Shown here in pieces: positions 41,885 through 52,100 of a DNA stretch of 64,000 nucleotides. Source of the DNA: Pseudo-nitzschia pungens. Lineage: Eukaryota > Bacillariophyta > Bacillariophyceae > Bacillariales > Bacillariaceae. Numbering within the stretch: position 1 is the stretch's first letter; each line of letters opens with the position of its first letter. The stretch lies in assembly GCA_037355855.1 (NCBI GenBank), contig CM074766.1:1116001-1180000 (forward strand), given 5' to 3'. The translations under genes were made by a program, and so were the position numbers. The notes under the pieces were generated by a model. The model did not search any database and was not told the DNA's origin. It saw only the letters and a list, made by a program, of their open reading frames with translations.

Positions 41885-42885
41885 TGTTGCGGAATAATTA
41901 CAAGCGCAGAAGTGGATCAAATCAGTGGATGAAAATAGTATTATAACGACCAACCATTGAATAAAATAGTTGCAATATCAAATTCAAACAGTTTTGTACC
42001 AAAGTGTCAGTCAGAACGAGTGAGATCCTCCTTCTGTATTCATACCGTGCGACGCCGTCGAGTTTGGATCATGCCGATTGTTGTCGGCGATGAATCCTCC
42101 CAAGGTTAGCAGGCACATGCCATTTGTCGATTCTGTTTTTTTGTTCTGTTGTCACCCGTCCTTTTCGCTTCGACCGGATCGTAGCACGCAATACAATTCA
42201 TCGTTTTTTCGCACCGCGTCCCAATCCCAACGACTCTCCGGAGTGATCTCGTTTCAGTTTCGATCGTCCCATGTTCGATGTTGTCCGGCTTTCGTCAATG
42301 AACGTGAGTTTATTTTTTTGTTCGCAACCCGTTGGATGCGATGTTCCATGCTCAATATATGCCACGCAATGTCCCGTGCGAGAAAATGTTGCCGAAATGC
42401 CGTTGTGATCGAATCAATCATCAAACAAGGAACGTGATTGTATTCTCTAAAAGGCTTGGATCGATTTCCGATGGCGAAAAGCATTCCCTGCACGTTCTAG
42501 TCGTAGAAGAAAGAAATTCGAAACCGACGCATTGGATACGCAACGTTCAGCGGCCGGTGCCCACTTTGGTGTCCCATTCTTGGGATGGAGTGCAATCCAT
42601 TGGATTGCAAGGCGCTGCATCCAATACCTAGTGTCGCATTCAATATGTTGTCCTGCACATGGGGTTGGACAGGTCATTCGGTTTCGATGCGTAGCCTCCA
42701 AGGAACCCCCTGCAGCTCCAACGGGAATGGCCCAGGATGTATCGGAGGCTCCTTCATCGGCTCCATCCATCACGGCGCGTCCAAGCCTCTGCATCGTTCC
42801 GGTGCAATCTCGAATCTCGTCGATGGAATAGTACGTATTCTATTCGCCCGCGATGGACACCGAATCGAATGGAATTGATAGGAAT

Positions 42886-42910
42886 AGAATCGAATCGAAT
42901 CGAATCGAAT
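42886..42910. repeat. pentanucleotide array (CGAAT)n
   Basis: About five consecutive CGAAT units, followed by TCGCTTTCGC. The complementary (ATTCG)n lies at 43363-43393, so the two arrays form an inverted pair 450 bp apart. Confidence 0.85.
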
Positions 42911-43362
42911 TCGCTTTCGCTGTCGCTTTCGACGCCTTGGATCGAGTCTCACTCTCCCGATGTTCACATCATATCCATGATGATTTTTTACCTTGCATTT
43001 TTGGATCGCGCTTTCTAATCTATGATGGATCATCGAATTAACAAAAACACCGTTTTGTAGCCCGTACATTTTTTTCTGTGTATTCGGTCTCGAGCTACCA
43101 AAGAACGCCTGCAAGTCTCATTCAAATTTCCAAACCACGGTGTACCAAGTGAAATAAAGGTATGATGAGTCATAGAATAGTTTTCTAATCTATGCTCGAT
43201 CATAGATTACGTCCCAAAAAAATCATCATGGATATTCCTCATCCCTCATCCCAGGGAGGGACCAAATCCGATCCGATTGTGATCAATGGCTTGGAGGCCA
43301 ACGAACGGATTGCATTGGTGTTTTCCGATGTGACGCACTCCGACTCGACTCCATTCATTTCA

Positions 43363-43393
43363 ATTCGATTCGATTCGATTCGATTCGATTCAA
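43363..43393. repeat. pentanucleotide array (TTCGA)n
   Basis: About five to six units. It reaches into the stop codon region of the phosphatase gene on the other strand (stop at 43390-43392). Confidence 0.85.
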
Positions 43394-44372
43394 TTCCATT
43401 TGGTGCCCCCGGCCGGCCCGAGGCCAAAGTGCTCCAGTGCCTCCTCCCAGACCTCCACCGTCATGCCGCGCGGCGTGTGGAAGCAGTGGACCCCCAGCGC
43501 CCCCACGCTGTCTATGTTGGCCTCGTAGTCGTCGAAGAAGCACATTTCGTGGTAGGGAATCCCTGTGATCCGGTGCAGGCTCGCAAAGTGTTGCTGCTTG
43601 TCCCCCGGGCGGATCTCGACGTGGTCGAAGCAGGAGGAAAGGGTGGACCCGTCGTCCACCACCAGCCAGTCCATGCAGAGGCGGGCAAAGCTGGGCTTGT
43701 CGGTGCACGAGGCCACGGCCGTCTGGATGGTGGGATTCGCTGCTGCTGCTGCTGCGGATGATGATGATGATAATGTTGATGTTGTTGATGATGATGGATT
43801 GGTAATTCCACCGTTCTTTGGTTTCGTCTTCTTTTTCGATTTCCCCTTGGCGGCCGCCTTCCCGGCACTTGCGTTCGTTGGCTTTGACTTGGACTTCCAC
43901 TGGTTGAGCTCGCTTAGAGCGTGGGAGGCTCCCGCAAAGACGGTGATGGGGGTTCCGTTGCGGTCCGTGACGATCATGCCCTTGCGATTCGTCGTTGGCT
44001 TGGTCGGAAGTCCGCTTGCGGGTGGCCTGCGGCTCCCACTGCCACTGCCACTGCCACTGCCACTGCCACTGCCACTCCGTTTGCGCTTGCGGGGTGTTTT
44101 CTGTTGCTGGGTCAGAGCCCGGAGGTTGGCGAGCACCGGGGGACCCTGGATCTGGTACATTTCCGGGTGCCACACGCAAAAATCTATAAACCAAATAAGA
44201 TTCAGAAGAACGAGAATCAAGTCGTGAGCGCCATTTGATTTGCGCCAACAAGCCGAAGCAAGATACGAAAACGAAAACGCGAATCGTTGCATTCGTGTCG
44301 TCGGCATCATCTTGAACGGAAAACCTTACCGAGATCAAAAACGACCAACCGAAGCGGAAGCGGAGTGATCAT
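43390..44372 (-). CDS. MDP-1-type HAD phosphatase
   Basis: Exon 1 is 44330-44372 and exon 2 is 43390-44183, giving 278 residues; the 146-bp intron runs GTAAGG to TTTATAG. The junction rebuilds the HAD motif LVVFDL|DFCVW with D13 (nucleophile) and D15. HPEMYQIQGPP follows, as in eukaryotic magnesium-dependent phosphatase 1. Later motifs are AVASCTDKPSFARLC (motif II region), EIRPGDKQQHFASLHRITGI (the motif III lysine) and CFFDDYEANID (D232-D233, motif IV). Two low-complexity inserts break the domain: an (SG)n run at about 51-65, coded by a GCCACT microsatellite, and a Lys/Ser/Ala-rich stretch before IQTAVAS. The substrate is unknown; mammalian MDP-1 acts on protein tyrosine phosphate and fructosamine phosphates in vitro. 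Confidence 0.85.
44035..44076. repeat. (GCCACT)n microsatellite within CDS
   Basis: Six to seven hexamer units encode the Ser-Gly run of the phosphatase. The repeat unit keeps the reading frame. Confidence 0.9.
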
Positions 44373-45129
44373 GGTTGAAGGCAAAGTTTCCGACCGATAA
44401 CGGTACCGTCTTAACTGCTCGAATCGTCGTATTAGGTTGTAGGGAGCACGGTAACGACAATCCTCCGACTAGGTATTTAGAAGAAAAGGTGACAGATATG
44501 AAGGAAGTTGTGGGTGTCGTTTCTCTTTTTCTCGGCTCGGTCGGAGCAAAATACTGTAAAGTACGAAGTACAAGTACGTAGTAAAGCCTTAGAGTTTCAG
44601 ATTTCGGGGGATTGTAGTATTCAATTTTCGAACCCAACTAACCCCCTCTTTATTCCCCTTTTTCGTTACGGTATTCGCAGTCGAAGAAATGGTATCTTTT
44701 GTTATCGCTTTGTTATGCGCGCCAGCGCGCAAATTAGACGCGTTGTGGGTGATTTGGAAATTCGACATATCTCTAAAAGAATGGATCCATCAAAAATCAA
44801 AATACCCCAGAACGGCATCCGAGCGACAAGACGCAAAACGCAAAGCAGTTTTCTATTGCGATTGTGATTGTTGCGTCCTTCCCTTCACTTTCCCATTCTC
44901 TGGAGTCGGATCGTTGCTTTCTACTAGTATCTTTCCAGTGGCATCGTATCTCGGTTGGATCGACGTTCCCAACTCTGTTGCAAGGAGAATTTCGACACGG
45001 CACGGCACGGCACGGCACGGCACGACACCACACATACCAACTGAACCGAAGTCAAACCGAACCGAACCGAACCGAACCGACAGTGAAGTCGCATTTCCCT
45101 TCCACCTCGATCAAGTAGCCATTACCACA
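44373..45129. other. spacer between divergent genes with short arrays
   Basis: It separates the phosphatase (minus) from the beta-helix gene (plus). Two simple arrays are present, CACGG at 44997-45022 and ACCGA at 45055-45080. A frame is open through it from an ATG at 44689, in phase with the beta-helix gene, but its content is repeat-derived. Confidence 0.6.
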
Positions 45130-48100
45130 ATGAAAGTGACCAGAAAGAACCCTGCCAATCCATGGCCCAAAGCCGTGCTGGCAGTCCTGCTGCTGCTGAT
45201 TGGGATCACCGTCGGCTCGACGTCCGAATCCTCCCTACCGGCCACTCCCAAAGAATCGACGCCACAAGCCCCGGTCCGCGAGGCGATCCCCAAGCCGCAA
45301 ATGGGCACAAATCACGACGTCGACACCAACACCAACACGGACTCTTCGTCGCTCGACGCCCACGAACTGGATTGCCGGATGCGATCCCTGGCGCTGGAGG
45401 TGGCCGGGGGAATTCTTTCCGACGTCGATGCGAAGGACCAAGAAAACGTTCTCTCGGCCGTCCGGGACGCCCTGCAGTTCTCGCGCATGTGTCCGGACTC
45501 GTCGGGAATGAAAGACTTCGAAAAGGGAGGAGCTGACGGCGCCCGGAGCGTTCCTCCCGATGCATCCATCTCGGGGAAAGAAAACGCGAACGAAAAACCG
45601 AGGACGGGTCGCCCTTCCACGAGCAACGGTGACGCCAGCAACGCCAAAGACGAAAAGAAGCGAACGCCAACACAGTCGACCTTACCCGAACGAAAGCTCC
45701 GTCGGTCCTCTCGCTCGGGTACACACCCATCCGCAACCAAAGGCGAGAGCGTAAACGATCGCGGTGGCCAGAATCGCAATCGCGACGAGGACAACGAGAG
45801 CAATGCTTTCGTGGCGGATGTGTGCCGCCCAAAACAGGTAATCTGCCTCTTTGTGTCTCCCTCCACGGATTCTTCCGGCACCCATCGTGCACAAAACTGC
45901 GGAGCAAAGGGGTCTCGAGACTGTCCCTGGACCTGCCTCCACCAAGCACTGGACCATGCCCGTTCCCTAACCGAATCGAACCCCGAGGGACACGGCGATG
46001 CTCGGGTCGTGATGTGGCTGGAACACGGGGTCCACTATCTCGGGGGCAAGCCCCTGGCACTTTCCGAGCTGGACAACGGCCTGGCGATCCGGGGGATCCC
46101 GGGAAGCGGTGCCGTCTGGATCAGCGGGGGCATTCCCCTCCGGGACGCGGTCTTTCAGCCTTCCGAAACCGATCCGGGGGTCTACGTCGCCGATCTCACC
46201 TCGCTGCTCGAGGGACACGATCTGCCCAAGACCCCGTCCCTCTTTGGCAGCACCCGGCGCTTTGTCCGGGCCCGGTACCCGGACGGGGATCCGGAGGTGG
46301 AAGGCTGGGGGCGGGAGCGCTCCCTGAGCAGCTCTTTAGTGCTGGACTGGACCTTTCCCCCTCCGGGAGCGCCCCCGGACTTTGTGCGGGTGGATTTTGC
46401 AAACGATCCGCCGGAGGGCGTCCCCGCCAAGACTGACTCGACCATGGACGGCTACAATTTGTACGCGAGCGGTTCGGGAGGGGTCTGCGCCGACCTCTGG
46501 GGTCCGTACGCGGACAGCTACTGGTGTTCCAACGCCAGCGAGGGAGGCTGGGCCGAGGTCGACCAAGACTGCGCAACCTCTGGACAATTGCAGATCCCGG
46601 TCGGGATGGCGTACAACCGGTCCGAGCCGGCACTGGAGCCCCTCGCTTTGTCGGGATTGTTGCGGGGAGGCAACGTCTTTGCCTGGCACTCGCAGTCGTG
46701 GGCGATGCACATGTTCGAGATCGCGGACCACTCGCCGGAGGATGGGACCATGGCCTTTGCAAAGGGAGGCGGCCGACAGGGAGGAAGAAACTGGTGCCGC
46801 TGCGACCAGTGCACGTATGCCGGTCCGTGGTGCGGACAGCACCAGACCCCGCCCGACAACGACGATCAACGGCTGATCGGGGGGGACTGGATGATCGAAA
46901 ACGTCCGGGGGTTTCTCGACCAGCCCGGGGAGTACTTTTTCGACCGCGAAACGTCCAATCTGTACGTCAAACCCAATGCCACGGACGATCTCCGAGACCT
47001 CACCCTCGCGGTGCTCACCGAGCTCGTCGGGGTCCGCGACGCCAAGAACATTCGGCTCGAGGGACTATCGTTTCGGGACCAGGCTGCGACGTACCTGGAC
47101 GGCGACTGGTCCGCACCCAGCGGGGGAGACTGGGCCCTGCGGCGGGGTGGGGCCGTGTTTGTCGAGAATTCCTCCGGCGTGACGATTCGGGGATGCCGCT
47201 TCTTCCGCCTGGACGGGACCGCCGTGTTTTTGTCGCGCAGGACCCGTCACGTTTCGATCCTCAACAATCGCTTCGAGTGGCTCGGCGAAAATGCCGTCGC
47301 CACCTGGGGGGACACGGACGGGTACGACGGCACCTCCGAGAATTTTCCTCTCCACACGCTCGTTGAGGGCAACGTGATGCGCGAGCTGGGCATCTACCAG
47401 AAGCAGTCCTCGGGGGTTGGCATCTGCAAGGCCGCGCTCACGACCGTCCGAAAGAACATCATGTTCAACATGGCTCGGGCCGCGATCAACTTCAACGACA
47501 TGGTCGGAGGCGGCGACGTGGTGGAGGGCAACCTTATCTTCAATACCTGCCGTGAATCGGGAGACCACGGACCGATCAATTCCTGGGACCGGCAGGCCTA
47601 CCTCACCACGCTACGTGACGGAACGAACCCGAGCTTCGACCCGCTGCCGCGCATCATTCGGGAGAACCTGATTGTTGCCAATTACGGTGCCTCGCAGGGA
47701 GTCGACAACGACGACGGGAGTAGCTGGTTCCACATCCACCACAACGTTTTTTACGATGCCGATGGATTCAAGATGGATTACGGAGGACACGACAGCATAT
47801 ACGAACAGAACATGGCGATATCGTTGTGTGAGTAGCACAGAAAGAAAGCAACTATGGGATCCTCGTCCAACGACTGCCTTCCCGACGCAGGAAAAAAAAT
47901 GCATCTCTCGCGCTAACAAAATCTCTTTTTCTTTTCTCGCTTTCTAAAACTCAAAAACTGTTTCGTAATACTCTCATTTGCTCTGCTTTTCGACTGTACT
48001 ATGGTCTGCTCTGCTTCTCTTTGCAATTTGTTCTTTCGTCTCGTTTTGTTTTTGATTTGCTTACATCTACAGCGTATCGCGGTGGCCCGTGCTTTGGCAT

Positions 48101-48545
48101 GGGGAGTTTTAAACAAGGCCACGGAGACGTCCTTCGCGGAAATCGGTGCTTGGTAGGTGTGGGAAAGGACAAAGACACCAACGGCAGAAGACGCGAAGAA
48201 ACCGTTTACAGGGTGGCGAAGCTTGAAGCCCTGTACGAACACTACGGCGTCTCGAAACCGAAAACATGGGACGATAAGACCCTCTTCGTGGGAATGCTGT
48301 GGGGGAGCTGCAAGAATTCCTCCGTAACCCTCGAATCCAACGAGTACTACACACCGGACGGAATCGCCAGGATAGGGTGCGACGGAGGTCGCTTCTACAC
48401 CCTGAGCGAGTTGCAATCGAACTTCGGACTCGAAGTCAACTCCGTGGTGGCATCGTTGCCCGACGCGGACATGGTTTTGGAGTGGGCCAGGGCAACGCTG
48501 GGGATGGAAAGGATTGGCACCAGCATAGGTACTAGTCTGAACTAG
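45130..48545 (+). CDS. large right-handed beta-helix protein, secreted or membrane-anchored
   Basis: Exons 45130-47827 and 48073-48545 encode 1056 residues; the 245-bp intron is GTGAGT to CATCTACAG. The ATG at 45130 is followed by a signal-anchor (KAVLAVLLLLIGITVG, 14-30); an in-frame ATG 147 codons upstream is judged too early. Residues 35-230 are low-complexity, charged linker. A conserved region follows from about CRPKQVICLFVSPSTDSSGT through repeated turns such as VRDAKNIRLEGLSFRDQAAT, SSGVTIRGCRFFRLDGTAV and RHVSILNNRFEWLGENAV, the pattern of a parallel beta-helix (PbH1 repeats, pectin-lyase-like fold). Cysteine pairs (WCRCDQC) suggest an extracellular location. The enzymatic role is unknown; carbohydrate binding or cleavage is the usual job of the fold. 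Confidence 0.82.
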
Positions 48546-48850
48546 AAACATAACAATCCTATAGAATTCAGAATGTAGCAATATGATTGTTCCTTCCTTA
48601 TTGTACAAGTAGTGTTCGAGCATCGGAAACTTCCTCCAACTTTATGTCCGCGTTTGGATTAACGGGATAGTCGTCGATTCAAAATGCGACTTCCTTCCAG
48701 TGATGCGTATCAGGTGTGCGTTTTCCTTTGCGCAAATGCGTAAGACTCCTCCGGCTGCGGTAGCTGCGTCAAGTTTCAAAGGGACAATGAAACTGCAACC
48801 ATAGGAGCAGTTGTATGAGACAAACTTTATTCTGACTGTCTATATTGGAC
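48546..48850. other. convergent spacer
   Basis: Three hundred bases between convergent 3' ends of the beta-helix gene and the small secreted protein gene. Nothing is seen. Confidence 0.5.
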
Positions 48851-49399
48851 TCACAAAAGTTCAGCCGCCATGGAAAATGTCACAAACGAGAAGTGGAGAC
48901 CATTTCTAATGTCTCGTTCCAAGAGTTCAGGATTTTCTTGGTACTCGGACAGATGAGCGGCTTCGATGAGTCCTTCCTTGTGTAGCTCCTCCACGGCCTT
49001 CGCAGGATCCTGGAACAAAACTTCCACTGCTCGGAGCTCATCCAAAACCTGGTTGATAGTTACGACAACTTCCTTCTTAGACATTCCATCGAGCATTTCC
49101 TGCATTTGAGGTTCCTGGGCAACCTTTGAGGATTTCAGATCTTCGATCAATTGCTGCGAATCCGGATCGTTTCGAATGTCCTCGAGCAACTGGGCGATGG
49201 TTAGGGCATCGTCCGTCGACATCTCAGGCAAAATGTCCTTAAGCTTTTGCGCGTCGCCCATCAGTTTCAAGGCTTCTTCCTCCGTAGTTTCTTTCTCGGC
49301 GCCGGTGCCGGCCCCGGTCAATGCCCAGCTGCCGTTGGGGAAAAGCCCCACCGCTAACAGCAGGCACAGAGACAACAGAAGAGACGATAGGGATTTCAT
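48851..49399 (-). CDS. small secreted or ER-routed helical protein
   Basis: A 182-residue protein from an ATG at 49399. A classical signal peptide (LSSLLLSLCLLLAVGLF) ends near SWA (residue 26). The mature part is acidic and wholly helical in pattern (EEALKLMGDAQKLKDILPEM, ALTIAQLLEDIRNDPDSQQL, KEVVVTINQVLDELRAVEVL) with an N-terminal Glu/Thr stretch. There is no cysteine after the signal. It ends SFVTFSMAAELL. It could be exported, or enter the plastid if cleavage were followed by a transit region, but no F occurs at the cleavage site. No family is recognised. Confidence 0.7.
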   Translation of the reverse strand: MKSLSSLLLSLCLLLAVGLFPNGSWALTGAGTGAEKETTEEEALKLMGDAQKLKDILPEMSTDDALTIAQLLEDIRNDPDSQQLIEDLKSSKVAQEPQMQEMLDGMSKKEVVVTINQVLDELRAVEVLFQDPAKAVEELHKEGLIEAAHLSEYQENPELLERDIRNGLHFSFVTFSMAAELL

Positions 49400-50240
49400 T
49401 GTTTAGAATTGAATCAAAATGAAGTATGGGGTGTTACCATCTCTCAATTGAGGCTTTCCCGTGGCTTCGACCATCGATCGTTCATGTGCGCGCTGCATTT
49501 CCCATACACGTTTAAACAGGATGCGTCACGTCAAAGAAAGTCTGATGGGAAGTCGTCATAAAAAATTGATGGGCAACGTGTTGTTGTGACGATTCGGCAC
49601 ATCAAAAAAAGAAGGAAACGAATGTTCGATGTCTGCATTGACTTCCACGTGTAAGGTGAGATCCGATAGGGATGAATGGAATGAATCATCGAGGTCGAGA
49701 CAAAGGGATAATCTTACTAACTGGTAGCAGACTTTCGATAACGGTAGTACGATTCGTTTACAAGTTATTGGAGTTGCTATTCAAACTACTAGAATCTTCA
49801 ATTCTGTTAATCATGGAGGTCTATTGCAGGCTGGATCATAGTATGGCATTTCAAAGAATCAGTTTCCTCCAAAAAGAATAAATGGGGGGTATTTTTTGAG
49901 GTTCTTTTCTATTACTACAACAACTACTACTAGTACTACTTCTTCCATCTCCTGTTCTGGAGGAAACCCTCAATAGAAGTTCTATTTTCTAGAAATGTGT
50001 TGTATGCAGACAGTGAATCTATTTCTTTCCAAGAGAAAATAGGTACGTGTAATATCTTTGTTTGTTTCTCTATGAAACGCGGCACATGCATTCCTCCTTC
50101 TTCTCGTGTGCTCAATCAAGTGTTTAAGATACTACTAGAAATTGCAAGAAGAATTTTTAGATTCGATTCGATTCAAATTGTTTGAATAATCAGTAGAGGT
50201 ATAGGAATGCAAAAAAGGCCCACTTTCTCAACTGAAACAT
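49400..50240. other. intergenic spacer upstream of tRNA
   Basis: AT-rich DNA with a short ACTACTACTAGTACTAC run near 49923 and a small GATTCGATTC run near 50160. No gene is seen. Confidence 0.5.
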
Positions 50241-50312
50241 GTCTAGTTCGTACAGTGGTTAGTACCCCGCATTGTGGTTGCGGAAACCTGAGTTCGATTC
50301 TCAGACTGGACA
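50241..50312 (+). tRNA. tRNA-His (GTG)
   Basis: All arms fold: acceptor GTCTAGT with ACTGGAC (one G-U pair), D stem GTAC with GTAC, anticodon stem CCGCA with TGCGG around TTGTGGT (anticodon GTG), and T stem CTGAG with CTCAG around TTCGATT; the discriminator is A at 50312. The base before the acceptor is T, so the G at position -1 typical of tRNA-His would be added after transcription. The internal A and B boxes are the D and T arms. No intron and no encoded CCA are seen. A five-T run follows. Confidence 0.93.
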
Positions 50313-50313
50313 C

Positions 50314-50318
50314 TTTTT
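50314..50318 (+). terminator. RNA polymerase III terminator (T5)
   Basis: TTTTT begins two bases after the tRNA discriminator, the usual Pol III stop. Confidence 0.85.
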
Positions 50319-50765
50319 GCCGGAGCTTCATGATATTGTCCCGGCGACATCATCTGAATCGTTACACCATGGTCATGCATCAGGAGAACCTTTGTTGATT
50401 GTTGTCCATTTTCTTTTGTGTTTGTAGATTGGGCGTGGGTGTGAGTGTGAGAATGGGCGTGAGCGTGAATAAAGAACATTTACAAGAACTTTTAGTAGCG
50501 AAAAGACTGATGAACGTTGCAGAAAAGTATCATGAAAATACTTCGCAGGTTCTTGGATTGTGGTACAACAATTGGTATCGTAACTCCCGCGCCTTTTGAA
50601 CAAAAATGGGTCAGTCGCCACCGAGTGCGCAGGATTCCTTTCATATACTGGTCTATATAGATATCCATTGGTGCAATCGACACGGTATTCGTCACCAAAC
50701 CGACAAGATGTGTATATGTTTCAAAAAATGCCAATGCTCAAGCCGATGCCAGTTCTTTGAACTTT
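50319..50765. other. intergenic spacer
   Basis: It contains GTGGGTGTGAGTGTGAGAAT low-complexity sequence near 50445. No gene is seen. Confidence 0.5.
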
Positions 50766-51263
50766 TCAACGTTTGGGTAAGCAAATGATCGACGCTACTT
50801 GTTGTCTGAGTGGGTTTCTGAATCCAGGAAGCGATTTTAGCTCGTTGTCAAGGGTGGCGAGGGGCATCTCACCGTAAGCGCATGCGAGCATGTGACCGCG
50901 AAACATTGTGCTCGTGGTTTCACGTAGTACCCGGAATGATCCAATTGGGTTAACTGCATCGCATTTCATTCGACTGTTATAAAAATGGGGTTGAACAATT
51001 CTCGATACGGTGTCGATAATTTCGAAGGCAGACGAGGACGAGGACGTCATCGGAATGCTATCAACCGGTTTATCTTTCTCACTATTACTGTAATTTGACA
51101 TAAACACGAGCATGTTTTGGCCGATCCATCTTCCGCATTGATCAGATACCACATATGCAACACCCTCCGCTACTATGCTGTTCTCTCTGCGAGGCATTAG
51201 GCATAGATTCTTGATTTTGGTCCTTACATCTTCGACGGAGTAGAAAGCAGTACGGTAGTACAT
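50766..51263 (-). CDS. hypothetical protein
   Basis: An ATG-initiated 165-residue frame. It is protein-like throughout: VEDVRTKIKNLCLMPRRENS, VAYVVSDQCGRWIGQNMLVF, then a Ser run, FEIIDTVSRIVQPHFYNSRM and ELKSLPGFRNPLRQQVA. No signal peptide or membrane segment is seen and no family is recognised. It could be a complete small gene or a remnant. Confidence 0.45.
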   Translation of the reverse strand: MYYRTAFYSVEDVRTKIKNLCLMPRRENSIVAEGVAYVVSDQCGRWIGQNMLVFMSNYSNSEKDKPVDSIPMTSSSSSAFEIIDTVSRIVQPHFYNSRMKCDAVNPIGSFRVLRETTSTMFRGHMLACAYGEMPLATLDNELKSLPGFRNPLRQQVASIICLPKR

Positions 51264-52100
51264 CCTCTTCTTATCTCAAATCACAGCTCAATGCGCCATC
51301 AGCAGTGACTTCACTTCAATCGAATGAAAGGAATTAGAAGCATAACGTGGTTCAATATGTTGGTCTATCTGTCCAATTTTACAAATGGTGATCAACATCG
51401 TCGCAAATGGTCGAACAAGACAGATTATCACTGTGTTTTAAGTTCTTGTCCTTTTTTCATCCCTTCTGGTGAGCAAAAAATATCACAGGAAGATACGTAG
51501 TAAGTTACTTCGTACAAGATACCATTTCTGCTTTCATACACGATGCCGAAGGAATGTTGTATCACTTTTGACTTTCAATAAAATAATTCCACGTGTAACT
51601 TTATGGAAAACCCTCTAGAACCTACCCGCGTGCGCCAAACATACGCACTTCTCTGCATTGCATGAGGTCGAAAAATCCCTCACAATCTTCAACATAATTC
51701 CCCTCGCCAATGTTTGGATTTTGATTGGTGTCGATGGGTTCAGGTTTTCTTTTGATTGGTCAGTCACATTTTCTATTGCAGATGTTGTCGAATTGACATT
51801 TGCCTACGTTGTCCGTACCATATTTCCAAGACCAATGGCAGCAGACTCGAGACTATCGTGTCCCAAGAGCTGACAAATCGGGTTCATCTCAAAACCTTGT
51901 TATTGGTCCCCAGGCCGCCATACAAGTATCGCAAGCGAATAGAACAAAAACTTCACACAAATAAGCAGAATTTATCGGCGAATCATCGGAAGTCAAGGGA
52001 ACATCTCTATTGAGGGTATTCGGCTTGTATCTTCTTGACCACCAAAACTTGAAGCAAAGTGAAGACGGACGAAACATTTGTAGAAAGAAGTCAAGAAAAA
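51264..52100. other. intergenic spacer
   Basis: It contains GTAGTAAGTTACTTCGTAC near 51497. The frame 51658-51873 is not protein-like. The right end should hold the DMT gene promoter. Confidence 0.5.

Larger units (their letters stand above)
40539..43389. other. long intergenic region with orphan reading frames
   Basis: A 2.85-kb stretch between the acyltransferase and the phosphatase gene. It contains two possible coding fragments (listed), TCGAT arrays at both ends of 42886-43393 in opposite orientation, and the pairs TCTATGATGGATCATCG (about 43018) and TCTATGCTCGATCATAG (about 43190). No recognised gene. Confidence 0.5.

Noticed and set aside
44689..45129. In-frame upstream ATG extending the beta-helix protein by 147 residues
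   Set aside because: The extension is made of arrays (HGTARHGT, SNRTEPNRTE), and the signal-anchor directly follows the ATG at 45130.
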